This document shows, piece by piece, positions 9,883-20,313 of a stretch of DNA of 41,453 bases. Numbering within the stretch: the first letter of the stretch is position 1; each line of letters begins with the position of its first letter. This stretch comes from Porphyra umbilicalis (taxonomy: Eukaryota; Rhodophyta; Bangiophyceae; Bangiales; Bangiaceae): the NCBI GenBank assembly GCA_002049455.2, contig KV919243.1, forward strand, positions 1 to 41,453. Direction: 5' to 3'. A program made the translations under genes and the position numbers. The notes beneath the pieces are model-generated. The model was given only the letters and a program-made list of their open reading frames with translations, made no database searches and was not told the DNA's origin.

Positions 9883-10528
9883 GATGTCGTGTATGTTGTT
9901 GACCGTCCCTTATAAAGAGTGAACCGATCAAGCACTGCCATTGGCAGACGCATTATAGGTCTCAAAAGGAGTTCGCAGTCAACTCGACTGGCCAATGACA
10001 AGCCGAGACCGGTGGAACAATCGATGCAAGAATTCTCGGCAGTGAGCTATTTTCCCCACCACTTGTTAGAGAGCCGTCAGTTTTGCCGCCACGGGTACAA
10101 CACTGGAGTCAGGCCTTCCTTTTTGCGCATCTTCTGGCCTCTGCCGGGATTTTGTGGTCGCACAATTCTGGAGAGGCGTTTCTTCGCTGTCGCGCCCAGT
10201 CGCACGACTGCGACACATTGCCTGGAATCGATCATCTCGAGCTTTTGTCGCCGATGGTTATTGGAATTTTGAGTGGCTCCGTGCACGTTGATTCTCTTTC
10301 ATTGGAATATGTTCGACTTGTCACATGTGCCGGTCACTGTTGATGCCACCCGAGTGCAAGAAAATTTGTGAAACAACTGTAGTCAAGGACAGTGTCGCCC
10401 TGGGAGAAGCTACTGGATAAAGCAGGCTCCATCTGACCCGAAATGGCGTACCGCTCATACACTCGCCAAAAACGGCACACAACTGCGCGAGGACAAGCGA
10501 AAAGGGCCGAATGATCATCCAGTTAGAG
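9883..10528. other. No recognised gene
   Basis: Short frames only, up to about 117 codons (plus, 9919-10272). A TATAAA motif lies at 9911-9916 with no supported gene downstream. Confidence 0.3.
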
Positions 10529-11170
10529 TCATTTTGGCCTTTGAGAGCACACCCAGTGCGCTGAACACAAGAAGATCCTACCAAGGAAGCGTACAGGAAA
10601 GCCACTTACCTCAGACCATTTGGCCTCTAAACAGAGGCCTGACCTATCATGGGGATGAACATTTGGGTCCAAGCCCGCGTCATCGCAGTCTTCTGGGGAA
10701 GAGAAGCAATTTGTACCGTTGAACATCTCGGCAACGACCACAACCCGAACCTCAGCGTGGCTCACACGAGCATCTTGTTGACGCCGAGGCATCGGCCTTC
10801 GCGAAACCACCACATCCGCCGCCATCTCCTCTGTGCACAGCACCTGCGCCAAACGCGCCTTCTCGTGCTTTGAGAATTGCGGCGTTGGGCTGGAAGATCC
10901 CGCCACGGTAGCAGCGGACGGCCCAACCGCCGGCGATAGAGCGGCTGCTGCCCTCGGCGCAGCAGGTGGCGCGCCACCGGCTTCCACGACTGGTGGCGTC
11001 TCTGCCGCCGAAGCAGAGTCGGGCGTGTCACTTGGGCCCGCAGGCGCCACAGCCGCAGGAAGTGTATCCGGGCGCATGACACCAGTCGAGGCGGGCGGGG
11101 GATCAAAGCACCGCGGCGAATGGTCGGGGTCGTCCGCCGCAGAACACGTCACCCCGTCCTCTCGCGACAC
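10529..11170 (-). CDS. Hypothetical protein, Ala/Pro-rich N half
   Basis: A 213-codon minus-strand frame. The first 100 residues are Ala/Pro/Ser-rich and disordered-looking (PPPAS, SPTPQ). The next 100 are of ordinary composition (FSKHEKARLAQVL, VVVVAEMFNGTNCF) with scattered Cys. There is no recognised domain, signal peptide or membrane helix. It lies between transposon relics, so it may be a fragment of an element-encoded protein. Plus-strand frames overlap it; I prefer minus because its composition changes in a protein-like way. Confidence 0.25.
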   Translation of the reverse strand: MSREDGVTCSAADDPDHSPRCFDPPPASTGVMRPDTLPAAVAPAGPSDTPDSASAAETPPVVEAGGAPPAAPRAAAALSPAVGPSAATVAGSSSPTPQFSKHEKARLAQVLCTEEMAADVVVSRRPMPRRQQDARVSHAEVRVVVVAEMFNGTNCFSSPEDCDDAGLDPNVHPHDRSGLCLEAKWSEVSGFPVRFLGRIFLCSAHWVCSQRPK

Positions 11171-12146
11171 TGCTCCTATAGGATGCTGTTATCGCTATTA
11201 ATTGGCAGGCCGTGACGCTTCAGCTACTTCTTGAGCCGCTTAATCGTCACTCGAGATGCTGTACCCGATCGGAAGACGAAACAACGAGCGGCAGGCGGGG
11301 TGGGTTCTGAATTTGTAGTGGGGGGGGTGGGCTGCACTCGGTTGGGGTATGGGCGTTGATTGGGGCGCTCTGAGAGGGTCCTGCCGTGTCCTTCGACGGG
11401 TGGTGCAACATTGGGCGATGGAACTCATCTTCAAGTCTCCAAATCGCAGAAGTCATAACTTGATAACGCCCGCGTTATGGGCACGAGCATGAGAGCGGCA
11501 TTTTTGCTGTCTCCCCAGTTTTGTCTGATCGGATTGACGTCACGAGGGGCTGGATCAACTACGGCCTTCCTAAAGATGCAAAATTCCGGTGAAAGAACTC
11601 GCTCGTATGCTGACTTGTCCCGATCAAAGGCTGCTGGAATTATCTTTAGCTGCAGACCTTGCTCCACTTTTGACGTTATGGCAAAAGCACACCTGTCCCT
11701 TCGAAATCCACTCCAGGACGCCCGACTGCCAGCCAACGTTTGGCTCAGGTGCCGTCGCTGCATACTTGCCAATTGTCGGTGGGTACGAGTTGCACACAAA
11801 GCGGGCGATGCGCCAAAGCGGGCGTCCTCTGAAGCGACATGTCGGGCCAACAGGGGGTAGGCAAGAAAATTCCCCAATGGCACAAGCGAATGCGAGGCAA
11901 CCAGACAGATCTAAGCATTGTGCGGCTGTTCTCGGGTAGAAAGGCCCCGCCTGAGTAGTTTCTTCTTCACGGTGCATCACGCCATCTCGCATGTGTGCCA
12001 GTCCGCGACGCGCTCTTACTCTGGTCATAGAAGGCGCTTGCTCGCAACTTTTTCATTGCTCCCCCCCCGCCTTTTGGTTTCCCTGCTGCCTCCTGTGTCG
12101 ACGCTGTGCTCCCCTGTTACCCACTGCCCCCCTTTTCCTCTTGCCA
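11171..12146. other. No recognised gene
   Basis: Open frames on both strands (minus 11431-11883, plus 11589-11939) overlap each other, and neither shows a domain. The last 90 bases before 12147 are pyrimidine-rich and may be 5' flank of the transposase relic. Confidence 0.3.
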
Positions 12147-13010
12147 ATGAAGTTGGCTGAGACGGGGCGGCACCTTGTTCGCATGGTGCTCGCGGGGGGC
12201 ACAACCGTGGCTGCGGCGTCCCGGTCTTTGTGTTTGTCTGTGCGGTCGGCGTCGCGGTACCTGGGCTACTTTCGCGATTCAGGCGGCGAGCTTCACTACG
12301 GGCAGAACCGGTGGAATCATCATGCTGATAACGTCTCCGACGACTCTTGGTTGCGTACTGCGGTTCTGACAGCCGTCGATGAGCAGCCAGATCTCTTCCT
12401 TGACGAGATGGCCGACGCAGTCAACTGCCTGGCGGGGGAGGTGGGGGCGGGCGTGGAGATTTTGATCGTTACGGTCGGATGAATTCTTGCCAGGAATGGA
12501 CTCACACGCAAGGTGATTGAGCGTGCGTTCTTGATTCTCAATGAGGTGCAGCGAGCTCTCTACGTGGAGGCGCAGTGGCGCATTCCTTTGCGCTGTCGCG
12601 TCTACGTCGATGAGGCCCGTAGAGTGGGTGGGGCAGCGGAGCGGCGCTTGGCGTGGTCTTTGCGTGGCGCGCGTGCTGAGTGCTACCTCGAGGCGAGCCC
12701 TGGAGAGCGCACGAGCTTTTTAGTAGCTGTGGCGCATGATCAGGTTCTGGACTGGATTGTTACGCGTCCTCCTTCTGGTCAGACAGCTGTCGACTTCTGA
12801 GTTTTTGTGACCAACCTTTCGCTGCCTCGTATGCGTTCTGTACAAGAGGGAATGGCGTGGCAAGAGCAGCCCGACAGATGTTTTTTGGTGCTGGACGGTG
12901 CTCTTATTTACGATGAGGTTTCTCTTGAGGTGCTGAGGGACGTTGGGGTGTTTGTTCTCTCCTTTCCTCCGTACTCTCTTGACTTCAATTGCATAGAGGG
13001 TTTCTGTTGG
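12147..13010 (+). pseudogene. Tc1/IS630-like DDE transposase pseudogene
   Basis: One frame runs from ATG at 12147, broken only by TGA at 12480 and TGA at 12798. The N-terminal 60 residues look like a helix-turn-helix (ETGRHLVRMVLAGGTTVAAAS). Then come ILARNGLTRKVI, the first catalytic Asp in RVYVDEARR followed by RRLAWSLRGARA, the second in FLVLDGALIYDE, and the Glu in PPYSLDFNCIE. About 33 residues separate the second Asp and the Glu, as in IS630/Tc1/mariner enzymes. The family normally has DNA.xH and PPYSPDLNPIE, so DGALIY and SLDFNC are decayed or divergent. The frame enters unrelated minus-strand sequence at about 13,005, so the C-terminus is lost. No TIRs were found. Confidence 0.75.
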
Positions 13011-13310
13011 GACAGTCAGACGCTCACTCTCAGCACGCGCCATAAGCTCCCCACACACAAAATCACACGTCAGAGTCTTGTTGATCACGAATGCACCCGT
13101 GTACATCTTACCCGGACCAACAAAAGCAGCGAAGGCATCCTCCACTTTCACAGAGTCACTCGCTGTGTCTGGCAGTCCCACACACCGTACAGCGGCGCGC
13201 CTCAGCTCCTTGCCCTTAACCTTGAGAAATGGGCTGGCGGACCCGAGCACGTCCGCGCCGGCCCCCGTCCCAGACACCACAAGTCCCACCTCTATCTTGC
13301 TGCGCTGCAT
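13011..13310 (-). pseudogene. Possible retropepsin-like relic
   Basis: The minus-strand frame starting near 13,310 reads KIEVGLVV, then GTGAGADVLG, and about 60 residues later TCDFVCGELMA. This resembles the DTGAgadv flap-and-core pattern and the (I)LG-D-L motif of retroviral-type aspartic proteases, but the catalytic Asp is missing. It follows, in the same direction, the zinc-knuckle relic at 13,332-14,050, as protease follows gag in Ty3/gypsy elements. The match is weak; the domain name is an inference. Confidence 0.25.
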
Positions 13311-13331
13311 CTCTCTTCGCGTGGCCGTCGA

Positions 13332-14050
13332 TTACTTGGGCAGCTTCTTCAGCTGCTCTTGTAGTGGGGCGACGACACTCGCTCGATGACCTGTGACGTC
13401 GACTGCTGCTCGCGGGCCCGGCGGGGGCACTGCGGCCTGTTCGCTGTTGCGGCCCGCCGAGTGAGCCGTAAAGACCCCGAGGGCACGAGCCTCCGGTCGC
13501 GAGACCCCGTCGTCCTGGACCGCTGCAGCAACACCGTGTGTCGTCCAAACCGGGGGAGAAGCCGCCGCTCCACCCAATTCGGTCAGATCCACAATTTCGG
13601 CCTGCGAAATAAGAGTTCGAAAACAAGTTCCGTCCTCAGGATCGAGCGCCGCCAGTCGCCGCTCGCTCCCGCGAGCCGCGTTCTTTTGGGCGCGCTTCGT
13701 CGGGCTTAGTTTGTCCAGGTCCAAGGTCATTCGGATGTGCGTATCCTCCATCATGTGCTCGGGGCGTGTCCATTTTGGCACAATGCCCCGACGCAACTGC
13801 TGCCTCAACTTGTCTGCTGCGTGACCTTCTTGTCGCAGACAGGGCACACATCAGAGCACTTGCCGCACGTGTGTTTCCCACAGCCGCACAAAATGTCCGG
13901 TGCGGTGGCGATCGGGCACCGCCAAAAAACGTGATCGGGCTGCCGGCATACGCCACACCGCCGGCCGTGGCCAATATCTGCCAGGAAAGAAAAGAAACAA
14001 TGGAAGAGACATGCCATAATCCAGAACTAGGCACACCACACACAAAAAGA
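13332..14050 (-). pseudogene. gag-like relic with CCHC zinc knuckle
   Basis: The minus-strand frame at 14,017-13,805 contains CGVCRQPDHVFWRC, an exact C-x2-C-x4-H-x4-C knuckle, then a second Cys cluster CGCGKHTCGKCSDVCPVC. A frameshift near 13,830 leads into 13,847-13,332 (171 codons), a hydrophilic region ending QEQLKKLPK. Zinc knuckles of this spacing are typical of gag nucleocapsid proteins, which bind element RNA. The neighbouring protease-like relic in the same direction supports an old Ty3/gypsy fragment. It is separated by over 1 kb from the better-preserved Ty3 element and differs from it in sequence. Confidence 0.5.
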
Positions 14051-15140
14051 CAGGAGTCAGACACAGTTCGCGGGCGAGCGTGAGTAATCGAAGGCATCTT
14101 TCGCACCTCCATCGCAAAGAAACTTCCCAGCAGGTCCGAGAGACAGCCGAGATCCTCCAATAACTGCTGACCACATCGTACCTGTTGGTGAAGAGACACC
14201 ACCGGTCGACTGCTCGCCGTCACTGCCTCCAGACTCCATGACAAAGAAACACGGACACACTCACTCGCCACGAGGTTGCGAAAGGAAGAGAGTAACGAGT
14301 CGTTGACACCAACTGGCAGTGTCGGGCCGAGTGTCGGCGTGTGACGTCAACCCTTACGGTTGAGGTCAACAACACGAGACGTTGCGCATAGCTCGATTTA
14401 CCATCCGCTGGTCGCCATCGGCGTGCGACGGCGTCGTCGTTGATGAATTTTGTGCATTACCCGAATGGGGACGATCTGCTCAATCATAACCTTTTAACAG
14501 TCACTTTCAGAACTTCTGTGAAGACTGGAACTGTTCACGCAAAGTCAAGTCCGCTTCTTGACCTTGACTGTGACCAGGTCGGCCAACATTGAGAAAACAG
14601 GCAAATGTTAATACCAAGGAGCGTGACACCAATATGCGAACGGGCATCTACTGCTAATCCACAAATTTTGTGCTGGTGGACAGAGACTGACTGGCGGACC
14701 GACTCTCTCCACCAATCAGATGCGCCCCTGGGACTGACTTGGTGCTCCTGATTGCTTACATGTGCCCATACAGCCTGGAAATCAACATCAGCTCCTCTTT
14801 TTTTGTGAATTTCTGGGCAGGAGACAGTAGAAAATCTCAGGATCTCGCGTGGGCAGCTTGCTCCGTGCCAAGAAAATAGGATCAAGCGGCAGCAGACAGT
14901 GAGTTCTGCTGCATGCAAGGTCCTGGTACCGAATGCGGGCTCTCGATTGGCTTAGATGCCTTCTTACTGTCGTTTTAGACCAATAGAGTGCTGTTATTCA
15001 CAGTCAGTCTCTGTCTCTGTCCCCCAGGACAAAATTCGGGGATCAGCAGTACCATTTCTTCTCGGCCACCCAGCTCCCTGCACGTTGTAGAATCGTTTTC
15101 GTACGCTATGTGTCATGCTTTGAGCTCTAGGAGCCACCTT
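14051..15140. other. No recognised gene
   Basis: A minus frame at 14535-14918 (127 codons) shows no motif. If the Ty3 element to the right were complete, its integrase and 3' LTR would lie here on the minus strand. I find neither an HHCC zinc finger, nor a DDE core, nor a second copy of the candidate LTR. Confidence 0.4.
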
Positions 15141-16653
15141 CACTTGGTGTCACCGGGGCGCATGACGAGAGCTCCATGATAGCGTCCAGACCAAAGTGTA
15201 GCACATGGGAGGGGTGCCGGAGCTGCGAAAGAGCTCACAAGACGCCGAGGCATTCGCGCTTTGTGGTGGAGTAGTTTTTCTCTGCAGCAGTGAGTCCTCG
15301 GCTCCAATATCCGACAGGATGAAGCAGTTCGCCCGGTTCCTCCTGGAGGAGGGTACACCCGACTTTGTCGAAACATGCGTCAACGTCGACGACGAGCTTC
15401 CGGTTGGCCTTTGGCCAGGCAAGTACCGGTGGGCACAATAGTGTGTGGCGAAGGTCTTCGAATGCGGCGACTGCCACGTCCTCAAGCGGTGGTACATCCG
15501 GTGGGATCTCGGCCCGAGTCAGGGCGTTCAGGGGCTTTGCTCGTTTGGCAGAGTCCTTGACAAAACGTCGATAGACGTTGCACAGGCCAAAGAAGCTTTC
15601 CAGCTGGGTCTTTGTCGTGGGAAACTTGGCATGCTCCAGAGCATCAACGTTCTTTTTATGCACGTGTAGTTGCCTTGGGCGGACAACGTGTCCATGGTAC
15701 TCGACTTCGTCGGAGAACCATGTGCACTTTACCAAGTTCAGGGTAACCCCGGCTTCGCGGAGGCGGTGCAAAACCGTGTCAACGTCCTTGAAGTGTTGTT
15801 TCGCGTTCCCGGAGAAAATCATGACATCGTCTGAGTAGACGAGGCATATCTGCCACTTTAAGCCCGAGAGGATAATATCCAATGCACGCTGGAAGGTTGC
15901 AGGTGCGTTCGTCAAGCCGAAAGGCATTGATAACCAGTGGTATATACCACAGTGCGTTGTGAACGCCGTCTTCCCTTGGTTGTCTTTGCGTAAGGGCACT
16001 CGCCAGTACCCCGCGGTGCAGTCGAGAGACGTGAACACCTGGGCATATCCCAAGGATTCAAGGCAATCCTCCATTCGAGGCAAGGGATAAGCATCCTTCT
16101 TGGTGATATTGTTCAGCCGACGATGGTCGACACAGAATCGGGCTTTGCCGTTCTTCTTTGGTACGATTACCACGGGGCTCGCCCAAGCACTATGGCTAGG
16201 GGCAAGGACGTTGAGCTTCAACATCTTGCTGATCTGATCTGAGATGATCTTCCATTTGAACGGCCCGGTCCGGTAAGGTTGAGCCCGTACGGGCAGAGCG
16301 TCTGGAGGAGTGACGATGGCGTGCTTCGTAGCACGGATGACGCCGAGGGTTCCATCCCACATAGACAAATGCGTCTTGAGCATGTCGTGAATCTGCTTGT
16401 GCAGATACTCGGGAGCCTCACTGAGGTCGAGGTCGTCGAGTGGGTCACGACTCGTGTCGGCCGATGAAGTATCGGTTCCATCCTTTGGACTTTTGTCGTC
16501 CAAGACGGCGGACAACGTTGGCCCTTGGTAGGGTTCCGCAAACCACAAGGTTGAGTTCTTGCGAACGATGACTTGATCCTTGCCGAAGTCGCATAAATTG
16601 ACCAAGAAGGGTTTGTCAGGTGTGACGATGGCAAGGCCGCGGGCGACTGCCAT
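15141..16653 (-). pseudogene. Ty3 reverse transcriptase and partial RNase H
   Basis: The open frame 16653-15235 (472 codons) carries the RT signatures: NVLAPSHSAWASPVVIVPKK, RFCVDHRRLNNITKKDAYPLP, TSLDCTAGYWRVPL, HWLSMPFGLTNAPATFQR, and the catalytic YSDD box (more usually Y[VI]DD). Then come FFGLCNVYRRFV and the RNase H start LVVDVDACFDKVGCTLLQEE and YWSRGLTAAEKNYSTTKREC. RT copies the element RNA; RNase H degrades the template. A TGA at 15237-15235 interrupts ECLGVL-ALSQLRH where Ty3 RNase H normally has Trp. The frame then continues to TAG at about 15,140. Upstream the same frame extends past a TAG at about 16,660 and a TGA at about 16,812, with a frameshift against the protease. Confidence 0.9.
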
Positions 16654-16865
16654 TGACTAATGTCGGCATAACCGAGCGTTCGGTGTGATGGTAACCATAC
16701 CGGGGGTGTCGCGTGTCGCCATGATCCACTCCTTTTGGTGTCCGTTGACACGTAATTGTTTGCAGGCTCGCACCCTTGCGGGTTTTGGCGGTCCCGGGCA
16801 CTGTCATTTAGACACGCCAAGATCGACGTTGGCCGAGGTAGTTCCTCCGTGCAACGCACGTGTTC

Positions 16866-17270
16866 CTACCAGACGATCTTACGCAAACGCGGCAAGATCG
16901 CCTCGATGTTTTGTTCAATGAACTCGGTGCCAAGGATGCACGGGACTGACAAGTTGTCGGAAACGAGGAAACGGTCAAAGAGACGTACACCTTCTGTGTC
17001 TACATACAGATGTATGGCATACTTCGTCATGAGACGGTTGTTGTTTGCATCTCGGATACGCGGAAGCGTGGTCAACTTCTCGACGTAAGCCATCCAGTTC
17101 GCAGGGAGAACACTAATTCGCACTATGTTCACCCCGGCGCCCGTGTCCAAGACAGGGCGGCAGCTCTGCATCACACGCATGCACGGGCCAAGGGTGGCGG
17201 CGATCTCGTAGTGCCGTAAGGCACGGCGCAACAATCTTGTCACCGTACGCTTTCGCGTCCCGTCGGGCAA
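16866..17270 (-). pseudogene. Ty3 retropepsin (aspartic protease)
   Basis: The frame contains the active-site motif RPVLDTGAGVNIV (DTGA) and, about 70 residues later, PCILGTEFI, matching the (I)LG.(D/E)(F/W)(I/L) motif of retropepsins. It would cut the gag-pol polyprotein into mature proteins. It lies directly downstream of gag and ends LPRLRKIVW then TAG. The expected continuation into RT is in another frame, so an indel has occurred near 16,866. The region between gag and the DTGA motif also switches frame (an alternative frame reads ARRDAKAYGDKIVAPCL), a second indel. Confidence 0.8.
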
Positions 17271-17290
17271 CCCTCAGTCGGTCACCCGGC

Positions 17291-18937
17291 CTAGGCGTTT
17301 TTCGAGTCCTCGACGGCGTCGGCCGGATGTTCGATCTCGTCTTCCTCGGTGTCACCGTCTGAAATGGCACGAACGCCGACAGGCGGTTGGCGACGTTCGC
17401 GAGGGCGATACGGCTCGGCACACTGTGCGGCGAAGTGGCCCGGCTTGTTACAGTTGTAACAGATGTCAGCCCGATTGGCTTGAGGCACGGCGGCCCGAGG
17501 GGGCGGCGGGGTGCGAACCGGCTTGAACGGTCGTTCCGTCGTCGTCCGCTGGTCCTGTGTCGCGTAAGCGACTTTGATCGCCGTTGGGCGGGTCATCTTG
17601 AGCTGCAAGCGCAGCTTGTTGGTGCCGTCCCAGTACAACTGGGCGGTCGCAACCGTCTCTGATAGAGTTCGATCCGGGAACTGGTCATTCAAGACCCGAA
17701 CGTGCGCTTGCACAAGGACCGAAAGACCCGTTATAAAAACGTCCTTAACGTCTTGGATGTTGAACAACCCGTTAAGAAGATCGCATTGCGTTTCCACGTG
17801 GTGACCAAAGGCCGTGGGCGCCTCTTTGTCTTGTTGCTTCATCGTAATGATGTATTCGTAGGCGTTAGCCATAGTCGCGTGTGTCGCGTACTTCGAAAGG
17901 AGCCGGTTGGCGGCATCTCTGTATGTACGGATGCCATAACGATAACTTCCGAAAGTGCTGTTAATCGCGCCGGAGAAGGCCATTTTGGCATTGCCGGCTA
18001 GTCAGAAGACCATGAGGGGAAGGGCTTGACCGTGAGTCAGCCCAGCCGCGTCTCACGCGCGGCGGAATGTCGTCAAGAACGTGAAGATGCCCAAGGGCAG
18101 GGCTCCCGTGAACGGCTGTTGCCCGTGGAACGCTCCTTCCGAACGTTTGTTGAGACAGTTCGACCGTTGTGCCTCTTTCGGCGTGTACGTCAGTTGACGT
18201 CGGATGAGGAAGTACGTCCTGTAGTCCAGGAGGGTCTTGAAGCGGCTATTAGCCGGGCGGATCACCTTGATCCTGTCGGCTTTCTCAAGCCGTTCCTTCC
18301 GTTTGGTGGGGGTCGCTGAGCGCCTGCGCGCTATTGCGTCCGACTCGCTTGAGCCATCGCTCGGCGAGGATCCACTTGGGGGCGACGGCGGGCCTGGCGG
18401 CCCGTGGCCATCGTCCGAAGAGGACGTGTCCGTCGCGTTGGTGTTGTCATCGTCCGACGACGTCGGGTTTGATCCAGAGGCAGAATCATCGGAAGATGAG
18501 GAAGGCATGGCGTTAGCCGGATCGTCCTTGCGGACGGACTTGCATCTCGTCACCTTGCTTGTCTTCTTGAAGATCTTGGTCTTGTTGCCCGACTGACGGC
18601 GAGACTTAGCGACCCGGCGTTCCTCCTCGTGGGAGTCGACCTTGCGCAGAGCCTCGACGTCGTCGACCAACTTCTCATTGGCTCGCGCCATAGACTCGTT
18701 AGTCTGCTGTTGGGCCGTCAGGCGTCGTTGAAGTGCTTCAACAGCCGCCTTCAGGTTCTCCACCACCTGCATTTGCCCGGAGGCGGCTTGATCCGCAGGG
18801 ATGGGAGGAGTGGGAGCACCGTTTGTTGGGGCATCGAAGGCGGCAGGGTTGCCTTGTCTCCCGCCCGGCGGCCGGTAGCCAGCTGGCAGCTTGCCGTCTC
18901 TGACGCGCCGATTGCCGCCGGTTCCACCAGAAGACAT
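17291..18937 (-). pseudogene. Ty3 gag with coiled coil and zinc knuckle
   Basis: I chose ATG at 18937 (MSSGGTGG), the first Met after the probable leader. Features in order: Pro/Gly-rich N-terminus; a helix with coiled-coil character (VENLKAAVEALQRRLTAQQQ, about residues 60-110); a basic stretch; a Ser/Asp-rich acidic linker (SSSSDDSASG, SSDDDN); the capsid-like region with LLSKYATHA and VFITGL; and the knuckle CYNCNKPGHFAAQC (C-x2-C-x4-H-x4-C). The frame is uninterrupted except for TGA at 18055-18053 and TGA at 18004-18002, 17 codons apart (...FRRA-stop-DAAG...PLMVF-stop-LAGNAKMAF). Gag would form the particle and bind element RNA. Confidence 0.85.
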
Positions 18938-19112
18938 ACTGGGACCTAAAGAAAGTGTTACGACTTGGCAAACGCCCCGCGCGCCAACGTCGAGGATCAC
19001 AACCGTGATGCCCCCCGGCACCACGCCCACTAGTCGATGGTAACGCCCCGCACGCCAAGAGACCGTATCGACACCGTCACAATGCCACGAGGCAGCGAGA
19101 AAGTGATAACGT

Positions 19113-19126
19113 TGGTTCAATTACCA
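19113..19126 (-). promoter_or_regulatory. Candidate tRNA primer-binding site
   Basis: TGGTAATTGAACCA begins one base after the candidate LTR end, the position where reverse transcription of Ty3/gypsy elements is primed by the 3' end of a tRNA. The TGG matches a tRNA CCA tail; I cannot name the tRNA. Confidence 0.35.
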
Positions 19127-19127
19127 G

Positions 19128-19493
19128 TGTATTGGGACCGACCGTAGCCAAGCAATAAAGCGAGTTCTATCGCCGTCGTGGCGAGGAAGAAACACCTTTC
19201 GTTGAAGGGCATCCGATGAGGAGCCGGGTGGTGCCCACGACGGTGACCCCGGGCCCATGGTGATTTTGTACAAACGAGGGCACTGGTCTATCGACCGTCC
19301 GATCACAAGCGATCGTAATGAGTGCCGGCAGACAGATAAGACAGGCGAGCAAACAAACAACAAAAAATGAACAATGCGGAAGAAACCCCCCAAAGGGCAT
19401 GCCACAGGCCAATGCACACAGAACGCGGGCTGTGGCCAGTCAAGGGGGCTACTGGTGGCCATTTGCCAATTGCGGGCGAAGATATGCTACACA
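19128..19493 (-). repeat. Candidate 5' LTR of the Ty3 element, 366 bp
   Basis: On the minus strand the block starts TGTGTAGC at 19493 and ends CCAATACA at 19128, with the TG...CA ends of an LTR. It is followed after one base by TGGTAATTGAACC, which has the TGG start usual for tRNA primer-binding sites. Gag begins about 190 bases further on. No second LTR copy is in the window, so the boundaries rest on these end motifs alone. Confidence 0.45.
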
Positions 19494-20056
19494 TAGACCC
19501 GCTGCGTAGCCCCTAGGTGCGACGGGGGCCGTCCAGACAAGGGATCTGGCGGAGTGGACGGGGCGGCGAGCAAGACGAACCACCTGGGAACCAGTCAGAT
19601 TACCCTGTGAGAGCGAAATTGCAAGGGTCATGCGATGTAATTTATTCGTCCTAGATCTTGAAAATGGCGCCTCTCTCTGTAAGATGTGCTCCGTTTGCGG
19701 CGAACAAGGCACCAGATCCATGTTCCGTACGATCAGACGGTTTCTTGCCATTTCGCGCACCTTTCCACATCACATGTGACTCCTACACCACTCCCTGGCC
19801 TGTTCGAGTACCTCAAGACGTCCTCCGACGGCATGAAAGAGTGGATATCGCCGATAGCTACATGCCTACGACCGCAAGCACCGTTCTTTGCACCACTGTA
19901 AGTTCAACGATGTTCCGATAGTGCCAAGTCCTCACACAATCAATTGTGCACTGGCCACCTCTGCCGGCGGCCGCCCAAAGACCGAAAAGGAGCACAAAGC
20001 GCGCTCCCGCGACGCAGTCGCCGACCACGCGGTGGTCAAGCACCCCCTGAGACCCC
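19494..20056. other. No recognised gene
   Basis: Short frames only, the longest about 103 codons (minus, extending from 19449). No domain or RNA gene was recognised. Confidence 0.35.
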
Positions 20057-20313
20057 CAGTAACAACCTTTATCCGCCGGTCACAGCCCCAGTAACGTCCC
20101 CAGTGACACTCCCAGTAGCGCCCCCCAGTGACATCCCCAGTAGCATCCCCAGTAACACCCCCAGTAATAATCCCAGTATCACTCCCAGTAACACCTCCAG
20201 GAACAACCCGGTAACACCCCCAGTAACACCTCCAGTAACACCCCTAGTAACACCCCCAGTAACATCCCCAGTAACACCCCGAGAAACACCCCGAGTAACA
20301 CCCCGAAGGCGCG
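20057..20313. repeat. 12-bp minisatellite (CAGTAACACCCC), about 21 copies
   Basis: The unit CAGTAACACCCC is repeated head to tail with frequent point changes (CAGTGACACTCC, CAGTAATAATCC, GAGTAACACCCC) and a few one-base length changes. It begins about 160 bases beyond the stop codon of the WBP2-like gene (in gene direction). On the minus strand it would read as a Gly-Val-Thr repeat (GVTGGVTG), but there is no sign that it is translated. Confidence 0.9.

Larger units (their letters stand above)
15140..19493 (-). mobile_element. Ty3/gypsy retrotransposon, 3'-truncated and decayed
   Basis: Reading on the minus strand from right to left: candidate 5' LTR (19493-19128), possible primer-binding site, gag with coiled coil and zinc knuckle (18937-17291), aspartic protease (about 17270-16866), reverse transcriptase and the start of RNase H (16653-15141). 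Order and motifs are those of Ty3/gypsy. Integrase, the rest of RNase H and the 3' LTR are missing, so the element is truncated at about 15,140. Gag, protease and RT lie in three different frames, and in-frame stops occur in gag and pol, so it cannot move by itself. Target-site duplications cannot be seen because one end is gone. Confidence 0.85.

Noticed and set aside
14335..14370. Terminator or regulatory hairpin (GTCAACCC...GGTTGAGGTC)
   Set aside because: Short imperfect palindrome with no adjacent gene; expected by chance in a window this size.
14051..15140. Integrase and 3' LTR of the Ty3 element
   Set aside because: No HHCC finger, DDE core or repeat of the 19,128-19,493 block was found; the element appears truncated.
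12147..19000. Firm claim that the nuclear code reads TGA as Trp
   Set aside because: Only decayed transposons show it; the WBP2-like gene appears to end in TGA, TAG also interrupts pol, and C-to-T decay explains the pattern.
20057..20313. CRISPR-like array
   Set aside because: The 12-bp units are directly adjacent without spacers and are imperfect; a minisatellite in eukaryotic DNA.
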